The position numbers were made by a program, and so were the translations under genes. Below are positions 1 through 7,325 of a stretch of 16,635 nucleotides of DNA, one piece after another. Below the pieces are notes generated by a model, which ran no database searches, had not been told where the DNA came from, and was given only the letters and a program-made list of their open reading frames with translations. This DNA comes from an uncultured Eubacteriales bacterium (GTDB lineage: Bacteria; Bacillota; Clostridia; Christensenellales; Borkfalkiaceae): contig UQZE01000034.1 of NCBI GenBank assembly GCA_900545325.1, forward strand, positions 1-16,635. The letters run 5' to 3'. How positions within the stretch are numbered: the stretch's first letter is position 1; every line of letters starts with the position of its first letter.

Positions 1-22
1 CCGATTTTATGGCTTGCGCGTT

Positions 23-60
23 TTACCAAGGACGTGCTCTACCTACTGAGCCATAGCAGC
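23..60 (-). pseudogene. tRNA-Thr(GGU)-like 5' half, copy 3
   Basis: Identical to copy 2 except for one base in the acceptor strand (GCTGCTA against GCTGATA). The following 22 nt to the window edge are also identical to those after copy 2. The base that varies among the three heads is the same acceptor position (C, A or T), with the other six acceptor bases constant. Confidence 0.7.
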
Positions 61-122
61 ATATGAAGTTTTTTGCCGTTTTCAAAAGGGTTTCGGCATC
101 CCGATTTTATGGCTTGCGCGTT

Positions 123-160
123 TTACCAAGGACGTGCTCTACCTACTGAGCCATATCAGC
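123..160 (-). pseudogene. tRNA-Thr(GGU)-like 5' half, copy 2
   Basis: GCTGATA acceptor strand, canonical D-arm GCTCAGTAGGTAGAGC, and CGTCC followed by loop TTGGTAA. The next bases are AACGC instead of the GGACG needed to close the anticodon stem. The T-arm and 3' acceptor are missing, so this cannot be a working tRNA as it stands. Confidence 0.7.
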
Positions 161-223
161 ATATGAAGTTTTTGCAGAATTTTGAGAGGTTTCGGCGTAC
201 CCCGTTTTTCGCCCTGATATTCC

Positions 224-261
224 TTACCAAGGACGTGCTCTACCTGCCGAACCATAACAGC
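224..261 (-). pseudogene. tRNA-Thr(GGU)-like 5' half, copy 1 (first transcribed)
   Basis: Acceptor-like GCTGTTA, then a D-arm GTTC..GAGC with the loop GGCAGGTA, then an anticodon arm starting CGTCC with loop TTGGTAA, which contains the anticodon GGT. Only three bases of the 3' anticodon strand (GGA) continue the expected pairing; after that the sequence no longer resembles a tRNA. This copy is the most diverged in its D-arm. Confidence 0.7.
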
Positions 262-266
262 AAGAC

Positions 267-311
267 ATGCAAAGCATTTTCAATTATAGCGAAAATGCCT
301 TGCATTGTCAA
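267..311 (-). promoter_or_regulatory. Exact-consensus promoter inside a 15-bp-arm inverted repeat
   Basis: On the minus strand TTGACA (311-306), a 17-nt spacer and TATAAT (288-283) match the sigma-A consensus exactly. An inverted repeat with arms 267-281 and 291-305, one mismatch in 15 bp, flanks a 9-nt centre that holds the -10 box. Transcription would start near 276, about 15 nt before the first tRNA-like head. The short leader is typical of stable-RNA genes. The palindrome could be an operator or a hairpin at the end of the ftsZ message; no T-run follows it, so a simple intrinsic terminator is unlikely. Confidence 0.8.
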
Positions 312-330
312 TCATTATCAAGCTGTTTTT

Positions 331-1614
331 CTATTTTTTTCCGAATATCTTTTTCATGAAAGCGGGCAGTTCCTTTTTATTATCCATTCTCGGCGAGGGA
401 ATATCGTCCTCCTGTTCTTCCCGGAAGAAATTTTTCGTGATCTGTTCTACCCTGCTGTCTGTCTGCGGCGTCGGCCGCGGCTGAACGTTCGTCACCTGCG
501 GCTGCTCTGCGACAGGCGTTTCTTCGTACTTTTTACCCGTTTCAAATTCATACAAAAGCGGCGGAATATTGCTCTTTTGTACGTCCTGCTTCGGCACGGA
601 TTTCTCTTCCTTTTTTATATTGAGCGCCTGCACGGAGTTGACATCGTCCATATTGAGATCGGCGGGCGTGCTGTTAAACCCCGTCGCTATGATGGTCACG
701 GCTACTTCGTCTACAAACGTTTCGTCGATAGCCGCACCGAAAATGATATTTGCGGAGTAGTCAATCACGCCCTGCACGAGTTTCGCCGCCTCGCTTACCT
801 CTCCAAGCGACATATCTTTGCCGCCCGTGATGTTGAGAATAACGCCCTTCGCGCCTTCAATCGTCGTTTCGAGCAACGGACTGGAAACGGCCTGTCTGAC
901 GGCCTCTATCATCTTATTTTCGCCCTTGGCGCGCCCGATGCCCATATGCGCCAATCCCTGATTGCGCATCACGGTTGAAACGTCCGCAAAATCGAGATTG
1001 ATGAGCGCAGGCGTAGCGATAAGGTTCACTATGCCGCTGATGCCTTGTTTTAACACGTCGTCAGCCACTTTGAACGCATCCCCGAACGGCGTGGAGCCTG
1101 GCAGCACCTGCAAAAGCTTATCGTTGGGAATGACGACCAATGTGTCTACGTATTTTCTCAAGTTGATTATGCCGTTTTTAGCGTTTTCCTCTCTTTTTCT
1201 GCCTTCAAAGGAAAACGGTTTGGTGACGACGGCTACCGTGAGGACCCCCATTTCCTTGGCGATCCGAGCGATTACCGGCGCAGCGCCCGTCCCGGTGCCG
1301 CCGCCCATCCCTGCGGCGATAAAGAGAAGATCCGTTCCCTTGATGAGCTCGGTAAGTTCGTCTTTATTTTCTTCCGCGGCGCGTTCCCCAATCTCGGGAT
1401 TCGCGCCTGCGCCGAGGCCTTTCGTCAATCCCGCGCCGATCTGTATGCGCTTGTCGGCCTTGGATAGCAGAAGAACCTGCTTGTCTGTATTCACGGAAAT
1501 GAATTCCGCGCTCGTCAGATTGGAATCTATCATCGAATTGATGGCGTTGTTTCCGCCTCCGCCGACGCCGATCACCTTGATCACCGCGATGTTGGTTTCT
1601 TCGCTGTTAAACAT
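331..1614 (-). CDS. ftsZ: Cell division protein FtsZ
   Basis: Tubulin-like GTPase that polymerises into the Z-ring at midcell. The protein (about 427 aa) shows the N-terminal glycine loop GVGGGGNNAIN, the GAGANPEIG loop, the tubulin signature GGGTGTGAAPVIA and, after a variable acidic/proline-rich linker, a C-terminal peptide ending ELPAFMKKIFGKK. That tail is the expected docking site for FtsA and other partners. An ATG nine nt further upstream (1623) is in frame but abuts the GGTGGAGG ribosome-binding site with no spacing. The ATG at 1614 has about 9 nt of spacing, so I chose it. It is the last gene of the dcw cluster, 16 nt after ftsA. No clear terminator follows; instead a promoter begins 20 nt beyond the stop. 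Confidence 0.97.
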   Translation of the reverse strand: MFNSEETNIAVIKVIGVGGGGNNAINSMIDSNLTSAEFISVNTDKQVLLLSKADKRIQIGAGLTKGLGAGANPEIGERAAEENKDELTELIKGTDLLFIAAGMGGGTGTGAAPVIARIAKEMGVLTVAVVTKPFSFEGRKREENAKNGIINLRKYVDTLVVIPNDKLLQVLPGSTPFGDAFKVADDVLKQGISGIVNLIATPALINLDFADVSTVMRNQGLAHMGIGRAKGENKMIEAVRQAVSSPLLETTIEGAKGVILNITGGKDMSLGEVSEAAKLVQGVIDYSANIIFGAAIDETFVDEVAVTIIATGFNSTPADLNMDDVNSVQALNIKKEEKSVPKQDVQKSNIPPLLYEFETGKKYEETPVAEQPQVTNVQPRPTPQTDSRVEQITKNFFREEQEDDIPSPRMDNKKELPAFMKKIFGKK

Positions 1615-1630
1615 AATGTTCATCCTCCAC

Positions 1631-2779
1631 CTATTTGAATAATTTTTTGAAAAAACTCTGTTTTTTGACGGGCTGGCTCAGCGCGAGCTTCATCAGCGCG
1701 GCGAGCGAGGAATCCGTCGGTTTGTTCATGTTCGGCAAACGGGGCGAAAGCGTTTCCACCACGAGGTTTAGCCGCTTGGAAATGTGTTCTTTCGCGCCGC
1801 GTATAAAACCTATACCGCCCCCCGTAAGCGACAGAGGCACGTAATCGGGTACGGCGAACCTGCTGTCCGTAAGGCAGTATTCTATATTTTCGCAAAGTTC
1901 GTCCAGACTCGCAAAAACGATTTCATTGACCTTTTCCGCAGGAAAGGCGTATTCTTCGTCTCCGTCCACGATCTTGTATATCTCGTCGTTCGAGGCGAGG
2001 CTCAAATTGACCTTTCGTTTCAGCTTTTCGGCAATATCCGGATCTATATTGAAAAACTCCGTGAACATCGCCGTGATATAGCCTCCGCCGTACGGGAACC
2101 CCTTCTGATAGATGACGGCGTCGCCCTGTATGACGGAAAAACTCGTCGTGATATATCCTACGTCCGCGAGAACGGCCGTACGGTCGCGCGTTTCGGGCGG
2201 GAACAGGTACAGAGCCTCCGCCAGCGGCCCGGAAACATACTCTACGTTTTCGACGCCGCATTTTTTTAAGAAGGGCGTGATCGTGTCTGTAAAATATTTA
2301 TCGCAAAGCACGTACGAAAGCGTACCGCGCAGAAGCTTGCTCGTTTCCCCCACGGGATCGGCCGTCTTTCGCGTATCGTCGAGCGTAAACACCACGCCCG
2401 AACGGTTGATGATGCAGTACCGTTGCGATTTCAGCGTATACCCCGTATCGTACAGTTCGTTCAATTCGTTTTCCGTTATCTTTCTGCTCTTGTTGAAGGC
2501 GATCTGATGTTCTTTCAACACGACGGTGGTAAATTCGCCGGGAACGCCGACATATACCGTTTCCGCCGTATTTTTCGTGCCGAAACGCACTTGTTTGAGA
2601 CAAGTTCTCAAAACGCCCTCCAGCTCGGTTCTGTCGAAAAATTCGCCTTCGGAAAATCCCGCATAGTTCTGGCGCGAAAATCCTTTGATCACAAAGGTAT
2701 TGTTGAGTCCGTTCTCCACCGCCGCCGCCGTGATGCCCGACGAGCCGATGTCGATGACCGTTACCGTATTCTTCTGCAT
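1631..2779 (-). CDS. ftsA: Cell division protein FtsA (actin-like)
   Basis: Actin-fold ATPase that anchors FtsZ filaments to the membrane. The 382-aa protein has the phosphate-1 motif DIGSSGITAA near the N-terminus, the inserted SHS2-type segment around residues 80-160, phosphate-2 LADVGYITTSFSV, and the adenosine motif LTGGGIGFIRG. It ends in a basic/aromatic stretch, KKQSFFKKLFK, that fits an amphipathic membrane-targeting helix. It is somewhat shorter than many FtsA proteins, mainly in the linker before that helix. The start ATG at 2779 has GGGAG about 8 nt upstream. The position between ftsQ and ftsZ is the classical one, which supports FtsA over the related sporulation or pilus ATPases (PilM, MreB). 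Confidence 0.92.
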   Translation of the reverse strand: MQKNTVTVIDIGSSGITAAAVENGLNNTFVIKGFSRQNYAGFSEGEFFDRTELEGVLRTCLKQVRFGTKNTAETVYVGVPGEFTTVVLKEHQIAFNKSRKITENELNELYDTGYTLKSQRYCIINRSGVVFTLDDTRKTADPVGETSKLLRGTLSYVLCDKYFTDTITPFLKKCGVENVEYVSGPLAEALYLFPPETRDRTAVLADVGYITTSFSVIQGDAVIYQKGFPYGGGYITAMFTEFFNIDPDIAEKLKRKVNLSLASNDEIYKIVDGDEEYAFPAEKVNEIVFASLDELCENIEYCLTDSRFAVPDYVPLSLTGGGIGFIRGAKEHISKRLNLVVETLSPRLPNMNKPTDSSLAALMKLALSQPVKKQSFFKKLFK

Positions 2780-2808
2780 ACCTTTTTCTCCCGTATCGTC
2801 GGGAGATC

Positions 2809-3558
2809 TCAGGCGTTATGGCTTGTCCAGGTCGCCTTTATCTCCCCTTCGTCGGTCTTGACGACGAGAATATCGTTCGTACTTTTCACGTAATCGTCAG
2901 CCGCGTCATACGCCTGCATGGCTTTTTCCATTTTCGCAATGCCATCGTCGAGCGCTTTCGTAACCGTCACGTTCACACCCGTGCGCATGCGGAATACCAC
3001 GTCGCTTTTTTCCAGACCGTAATCTATTTCTATCCCTTCGATATTGTTTGTATACAATCCTACGGCGCTCATCTCGAAGACCGCGGATAAAAGCTCCGTT
3101 TCCTCCACGCCGAGCTTTTCCCCGACGGCCGCGCGCAATACGGTTACGCCGCCGAGTTCGATAAGCTTGTCCCCGTAGGAGGAGTTTTTCGCGAGGACAT
3201 TCCCCGCGTCGTCGATTACGTAGTAATCTTCCCCGACGGTCAGCTTATAGATCTCCTGACGTTCCTTTACCGCGACGCGCAGCGTGGAAGGATAGACCTT
3301 TTTAAGCTCCGTAACTTCAAGATAAGGATAATCGCCGAATATCCCGCCGATCTCTTCCGTCTTTAAAAACAGGAGGTTCTTGTTTTTATAGCCCTCCAGC
3401 TTTTTCTGTATATCGGCCGAATATTCCCTGCCGTACGCAACGGAAAACTCCGCGTCCACCGTCTTGAGCGAGAAAACGGAGAAAAATCCGAATACGAGGA
3501 CGGCAAGGAATATCAGGGCGATGATTAAGTTTAGTAAAACTTTGCTTTTGTTGTTCAT
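2809..3558 (-). CDS. ftsQ: Cell division protein FtsQ/DivIB
   Basis: Bitopic septal protein that, with FtsL and a FtsB/DivIC partner, controls septal peptidoglycan synthesis. The 249-aa product has a short cytoplasmic end, one transmembrane helix at about residues 9-30, a POTRA-like region (about 31-105) and the family-typical segment YPSTLRVAVKERQEIY. A second extracellular domain follows, and the C-terminal tail is short. The start ATG at 3558 lies 21 nt after the murA stop with a weak GGTGA site, so translation may depend partly on coupling. Sequence conservation in this family is low; the assignment rests on topology, the YPSTLRV motif and the place just before ftsA. Confidence 0.9.
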   Translation of the reverse strand: MNNKSKVLLNLIIALIFLAVLVFGFFSVFSLKTVDAEFSVAYGREYSADIQKKLEGYKNKNLLFLKTEEIGGIFGDYPYLEVTELKKVYPSTLRVAVKERQEIYKLTVGEDYYVIDDAGNVLAKNSSYGDKLIELGGVTVLRAAVGEKLGVEETELLSAVFEMSAVGLYTNNIEGIEIDYGLEKSDVVFRMRTGVNVTVTKALDDGIAKMEKAMQAYDAADDYVKSTNDILVVKTDEGEIKATWTSHNA

Positions 3559-3579
3559 TGCATCACCGTGAACGCTTTG

Positions 3580-4827
3580 TCAGATCTTTTCGAAATCCGC
3601 GCCGAGCGCTCTGAATTTTTCCTCGGGCTTGTAATAGCCGCGCTCCACGTGCCTGACGTCTTCAATGATCGTAACGCCGCGCGCGTTCAGCCCCGCGACG
3701 ACGAGCGCCGCGCCGCCGCGCAGGTCGTGCGCCGTCACTTTGGCGCCCGAAAGTTCCTTGACGCCGCTGACGATGGCAACTCTGTCCTTCACGACGATGT
3801 TCGCGCCCATACGGTTGAGTTCGCGCACGTGGCGGAACCGCGTTTCGAAAATATTTTCCCTAATGACGGAAATCCCGCTGCTTACCGCGGCAAGAGCCAC
3901 CATCTGCGCCTGCATATCCGTAGGGAACCCCGGATACGGCAGCGTTTCGATATTGAAGCTCTTTCTGATGCTGCCGCTTTTTAGATATATTATATCATTA
4001 TTCAGGGTGATTTTACAAGTATTATCGCAAAGTTTATGTAAAAGAGCCGAAATTTTTTCGGGGTTGCAGTTAGATATTTCCACGCTTCCGCCCGTCGCGG
4101 CGGCCGCGACGAGATAGGTGCCGGCCTCGATCCTGTCGAACAGCGGTTTATACTCCGTTCCGTGCAGTTTTTTTACGCCGTCCACCGTGATTACGCTGCT
4201 GCCTGCCCCCGCGACTTTGCCGCCCATCGAGTTGATGAAGTTCTGTAAATCCTCCACTTCGGGCTCTTTCGCCGCGTTGTGTATGACCGTTCTTCCTTCG
4301 GCGAGCACCGCCGCCAGAATGATGTTTTCCGTAGCCCCGACGCTGGGAAAATCGAAATAGATGTCGCCGCCGGTCAGTTTATCGGCCTTGCATACGATTT
4401 CCCCGCCGAATTCGCCTACGCGCACGCCCATTTGTTTCAGTCCCGCAAGATGAAGGTCGATCGGCCTCAGACCGATGTCGCAGCCGCCGGGATACGACGC
4501 CTCCGCCGATTTAAAACGCGAAACGAGCGCCCCCAGCATAAAGACAGAGGAACGCAGTTCTTTGGAAAGAGAATACGGAATGGAAAAACTGTGCATGGAA
4601 GCGGCGTTGACGACGAGGTTTTTCCCCTCGTAACGCACTTTCACCCCGAGTTCTTTCAGAATGTTTATCATGCTTACCACGTCGAGTATAGGCGGACAGT
4701 TTTTTATTATCACTTCCTCATCCGTTAAACACGCCGCGGCCAAAAGAGGCAGAACGGCATTTTTCGCCGATTCCGCCTCGATCTTACCTTCTAATTTTTT
4801 ACCGCCTTTGATTATGTATTTTGCCAT
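3580..4827 (-). CDS. murA: UDP-N-acetylglucosamine 1-carboxyvinyltransferase MurA
   Basis: First committed cytosolic step of peptidoglycan synthesis: transfer of enolpyruvate from PEP to UDP-GlcNAc. The 415-aa protein matches the family length. Lys22-Asn23 (SAKNAVLPLLAA) binds the substrate, and Cys116 in PGGCDIGLRPIDLH is the catalytic cysteine that fosfomycin attacks, so the fosfomycin-insensitive Cys-to-Asp form is not present. Other family blocks seen are FPSVGATENI and YPGFPTDMQAQ. ATG 4827 has AAGGCGG about 8 nt upstream. The 51-nt gap after ftsW is the largest in the lower half of the cluster and contains a weak promoter-like sequence. A murA copy between ftsW and ftsQ replaces the murG/murB commonly found there; many Bacillota carry two murA paralogs, and which one this is cannot be decided. 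Confidence 0.96.
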   Translation of the reverse strand: MAKYIIKGGKKLEGKIEAESAKNAVLPLLAAACLTDEEVIIKNCPPILDVVSMINILKELGVKVRYEGKNLVVNAASMHSFSIPYSLSKELRSSVFMLGALVSRFKSAEASYPGGCDIGLRPIDLHLAGLKQMGVRVGEFGGEIVCKADKLTGGDIYFDFPSVGATENIILAAVLAEGRTVIHNAAKEPEVEDLQNFINSMGGKVAGAGSSVITVDGVKKLHGTEYKPLFDRIEAGTYLVAAAATGGSVEISNCNPEKISALLHKLCDNTCKITLNNDIIYLKSGSIRKSFNIETLPYPGFPTDMQAQMVALAAVSSGISVIRENIFETRFRHVRELNRMGANIVVKDRVAIVSGVKELSGAKVTAHDLRGGAALVVAGLNARGVTIIEDVRHVERGYYKPEEKFRALGADFEKI

Positions 4828-4878
4828 ATATATTACCGCCTTCTATATAAACATATTATGGCAAAACAGCCGAAAAAG

Positions 4879-5988
4879 TTAATTTTGTTCCCTTGAAATG
4901 TTGTAGAGCACCCCGAACTCGGCCATAAAAATGATGATGGACGTGTTTCCGCTCGACACGAGCGGAAGCGGGAGGCCCGTAGGCGGTATGCACCCCGTTA
5001 CCACGAGGGCGTTTACGAGCACCTGTATGCCGAAGATGAAAGTTATGCCTAGCGCCAGCAGGTATGCGAACACGTTTTTCGTGCGCGACGCGATCCTGAC
5101 GCCGCGGTAAACGATGAAGCCGAGCAGGATAAAAAACGCCAGCAGTCCGATAAATCCCGTTTCCTCGCCGATGACGGAAAGGATAAAATCCGATTCCGAA
5201 AACGGCAGAAAGGCGTATTTCTGTCTCGAATTGAACAGCCCCACGCCGAACCAGCCGCCGCTGCCGAGCGCATAGAGCGACTGTATCAGCTGATACCCCT
5301 CTCCCTTGGGCGAAGCCCACGGATTTAAAAAGGCGGAAAGGCGGCTCAGGCGGTACGGCTCCGCAAAAATCAGTCCCACGCCCAGCACGAGCGCGGGCGC
5401 GACGATACAGGCGAAATGCTTTATTTTCATCCCGCCCGAAAAGAGCATGGCGATCATCAGCATGCCCATGCATGCGGTGATCGACATGTTCGGTTCCAGG
5501 ATAATGAGCACGCACAGCACCGCGCCGTAGCCGAGCACGGGCAATATGCCTTTGAAGGAGCGCGTGCGTTCGGGATCCTTGCCTATGTATGCCGCCGTGA
5601 ACAGAATAAAGGAAAACTTTGCGATCTCCGACGGCTGAATGGTCAGAGATCCTATGCCTATCCAGCGTTTTGCGCCGTAGTTTTCCACGCCGAGAAAGGG
5701 TACGAAAACGAGCGCGAGCAGTATGACGGCGGCGATCGCGAAGAACCACGCGATTTTTTTCAGCTTTTCGTAGTGGAAATTCGCCGTGAAGAGCATGGCG
5801 ACGATTCCGAGCGCAATGCCGATCGCCTGTTTTTTCACAAAGTAAAACGCGTCGCCGTAAGTCGATTCCGCAGAATAGCTGCTCGCCGAATAGATGAATA
5901 CGCACCCGATCAGACTGAGCAGGACCACCGCGCCGAGCAGATATATGTCGCCGCCCCGACGCTTAGCCTTCGGTTTCAGTTTCAGCAT
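4879..5988 (-). CDS. ftsW: Septal peptidoglycan glycosyltransferase FtsW (SpoVE-like SEDS protein)
   Basis: SEDS-family polymerase that makes glycan strands from lipid II together with the class B PBP. The 369-aa protein is very hydrophobic, with about ten predicted membrane helices. The segment FSESDFILSVIGEETG contains the conserved Asp of the SEDS active site, and the block KRWIGIGSLTIQPSEIAKF is typical of FtsW/RodA/SpoVE. The usual C-terminal signature LPFISYGGSS is here LPLVSSGNTS, an unusual variant. The gene overlaps the end of murD by 26 nt and has GAGGG about 5 nt before ATG 5988. By position it is the dcw FtsW/SpoVE; RodA is less likely. Confidence 0.93.
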   Translation of the reverse strand: MLKLKPKAKRRGGDIYLLGAVVLLSLIGCVFIYSASSYSAESTYGDAFYFVKKQAIGIALGIVAMLFTANFHYEKLKKIAWFFAIAAVILLALVFVPFLGVENYGAKRWIGIGSLTIQPSEIAKFSFILFTAAYIGKDPERTRSFKGILPVLGYGAVLCVLIILEPNMSITACMGMLMIAMLFSGGMKIKHFACIVAPALVLGVGLIFAEPYRLSRLSAFLNPWASPKGEGYQLIQSLYALGSGGWFGVGLFNSRQKYAFLPFSESDFILSVIGEETGFIGLLAFFILLGFIVYRGVRIASRTKNVFAYLLALGITFIFGIQVLVNALVVTGCIPPTGLPLPLVSSGNTSIIIFMAEFGVLYNISREQN

Positions 5989-7315
5989 ACAATCCCTCGA
6001 CTATTCTGCAAAACGCCTCGCCCCGTTCTTCATACCCGCCGAACATGTCGAAACTGGCGGCCGCGGGGCTTAAAAGCACGTTGCCGCCCTTTTCCGCCAG
6101 CATTTTGGCGATGCGCACCGCCGCGGAAAAATCGCTCGTTACCGTGATGTTTGAAAATCCGCTCCGGCCGGCGGCGTCCAGCATTTTATAACGGCTTTCG
6201 CCCACGAGCACCACGCCCGTAACGAAGGTCGATTTCAATCCTTCGAACAACGGGAAGTAATCCTCCCCCTTATCCTTGCCGCCGAGGATCATAACGGTAG
6301 GCGCGCGCATGCTCTGCGCCGCGGCGAGTGCGGCGGCGGTGTTCGTACCCTTGCTGTCGTTATAAAAACTGACGCCGTCCACCGTGCGCACGAATTCGTT
6401 TCTGTGGCGCACGCCTTTGAAACCTTTGAGAACGGAGGCCGTCGCCGCTTTGTCCACGCCGAGCAAGCCCGCCGCGGCGACGGCGGCGAGCGCGTTGCCC
6501 GCGCGGTGCACCCCGCCGAGATTGACCGCGCTCATATCGCATACGTATTCCCCGCGGAAAAATAATTTTCCGTCCTCTATGTACGCGCCGCTCACCTTTT
6601 CCCGCTCGGAAAACCAGACGACGCGGCATTTCGCGTCGTCCGCGAACGAGCGGACGGCTTCGTCGTCGTAATTGAGCACGGCGTATTCGCTTTCGCGCAT
6701 GTTTTTCAGTATCCTCTTTTTCAGATATATGTAATTTTCCATAGTGTAGTGCCTGTCTAAATGGTCGGGCGCTATGTTGAGCACGCAGGCGACGTGCGGC
6801 GTGAAAAGGTGCGTCGTTTCCAGCTGAAAACTCGAAACCTCGGTAACGGCGACTTTATCGGAAAGCTCGTCTACCTCTCCCGAAATCGGCGAACCGATAT
6901 TGCCCGCGAGACGGTTCGCCACGCCGCCCGCAGTCAACATTTCGGAAATGAGGTTGCAGGTCGTCGTCTTGCCGTTCGTACCGGTTACCGCGACGATCGG
7001 CGTTTTCACGAACGCCGCGCCCAGTTCCAGCTCTCCGATCACGCGGCGCCTGTTCTTTTTATATTCCACCGCAAGCGGGTGATTGATGGGCACCCCCGGG
7101 CTGAGCACCAGCACGTCGCATGCCGTTTTGTCGTCCTCTTTGTTGAGGACTTTTGCGCCCAACGCCACGAGCATGGTCTTGTTTTCCCCTATCTTCTCGC
7201 TTTCGAGTTCTTCGTAAACGCTGACCGAAGCGCCGCGCGAGAGCAGGAATTTCGCCGCGGCCACCCCGCTTTTCGACAGTCCGAACACCAGAAATTTCTG
7301 TCTTTTTAAATCCAT
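5963..7315 (-). CDS. murD: UDP-N-acetylmuramoylalanine--D-glutamate ligase MurD
   Basis: ATP-dependent cytosolic ligase that adds D-glutamate to UDP-MurNAc-L-Ala. The 450-aa protein has an N-terminal Rossmann-like domain (FGLSKSGVAAAKFL), the ATP-binding loop AVTGTNGKTTT at about 109-119, the central block VLNIAPDHLDRH, and the C-terminal-domain motif FYNDSKGTN followed by ILGGKDKGEDY, all typical of MurD. ATG 7315 is preceded by GGAAGG with short spacing. It follows mraY by 10 nt and its 3' end contains the start of ftsW. The D-glutamate it uses would come from the MurI encoded upstream. Confidence 0.97.
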   Translation of the reverse strand: MDLKRQKFLVFGLSKSGVAAAKFLLSRGASVSVYEELESEKIGENKTMLVALGAKVLNKEDDKTACDVLVLSPGVPINHPLAVEYKKNRRRVIGELELGAAFVKTPIVAVTGTNGKTTTCNLISEMLTAGGVANRLAGNIGSPISGEVDELSDKVAVTEVSSFQLETTHLFTPHVACVLNIAPDHLDRHYTMENYIYLKKRILKNMRESEYAVLNYDDEAVRSFADDAKCRVVWFSEREKVSGAYIEDGKLFFRGEYVCDMSAVNLGGVHRAGNALAAVAAAGLLGVDKAATASVLKGFKGVRHRNEFVRTVDGVSFYNDSKGTNTAAALAAAQSMRAPTVMILGGKDKGEDYFPLFEGLKSTFVTGVVLVGESRYKMLDAAGRSGFSNITVTSDFSAAVRIAKMLAEKGGNVLLSPAAASFDMFGGYEERGEAFCRIVEGLYAETETEG

Positions 7316-7325
7316 ATACCCTTCC

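Larger units (their letters stand above)
1..261 (-). repeat. Tandem ~100-bp repeats with a tRNA-Thr 5'-half at the head
   Basis: Read on the minus strand, the region is two full units (261-161, 101 nt; 160-61, 100 nt) and a third that runs off the left edge (60-1). Each unit begins with a tRNA-like 5' half, continues with about 20 nt that differ between the first unit and the other two, then a shared GCCGAAACC-containing core, a variable A-rich stretch, and ends in CTTCATAT right before the next head. The two later units are nearly identical through position 60 of the unit, while the first is more diverged. No T-arm or closing acceptor strand is seen in any unit. The array lies 15 nt downstream of the predicted start of transcription of a strong promoter, so it is probably transcribed. 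Whether an intact tRNA follows beyond the left edge cannot be seen. Confidence 0.85.

Noticed and set aside
1..261. CRISPR array
   Set aside because: The repeat units are about 100 nt with tRNA-like heads and partly conserved intervening sequence; there are no short identical repeats with unique equal-length spacers.
1..261. Functional tRNA-Thr genes
   Set aside because: None of the three heads has a matching anticodon 3' strand, T-arm, acceptor 3' strand or CCA.
267..305. Palindrome after ftsZ as an ordinary rho-independent terminator
   Set aside because: No T-run follows either arm on the minus strand, and the -10 box occupies its loop.
73..978. Long plus-strand open frame of 301 codons opposite ftsZ
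   Set aside because: It lies antisense to a certain ftsZ gene, spans the tRNA-like repeats and the promoter, is rich in Arg/Phe/His as antisense frames often are, and matches no family I recognise.
4828..4878. Internal promoter in front of murA (TTAACT with CATAAT)
   Set aside because: The match is weak and the spacing only 16 nt in AT-rich sequence; not enough to list as a feature.
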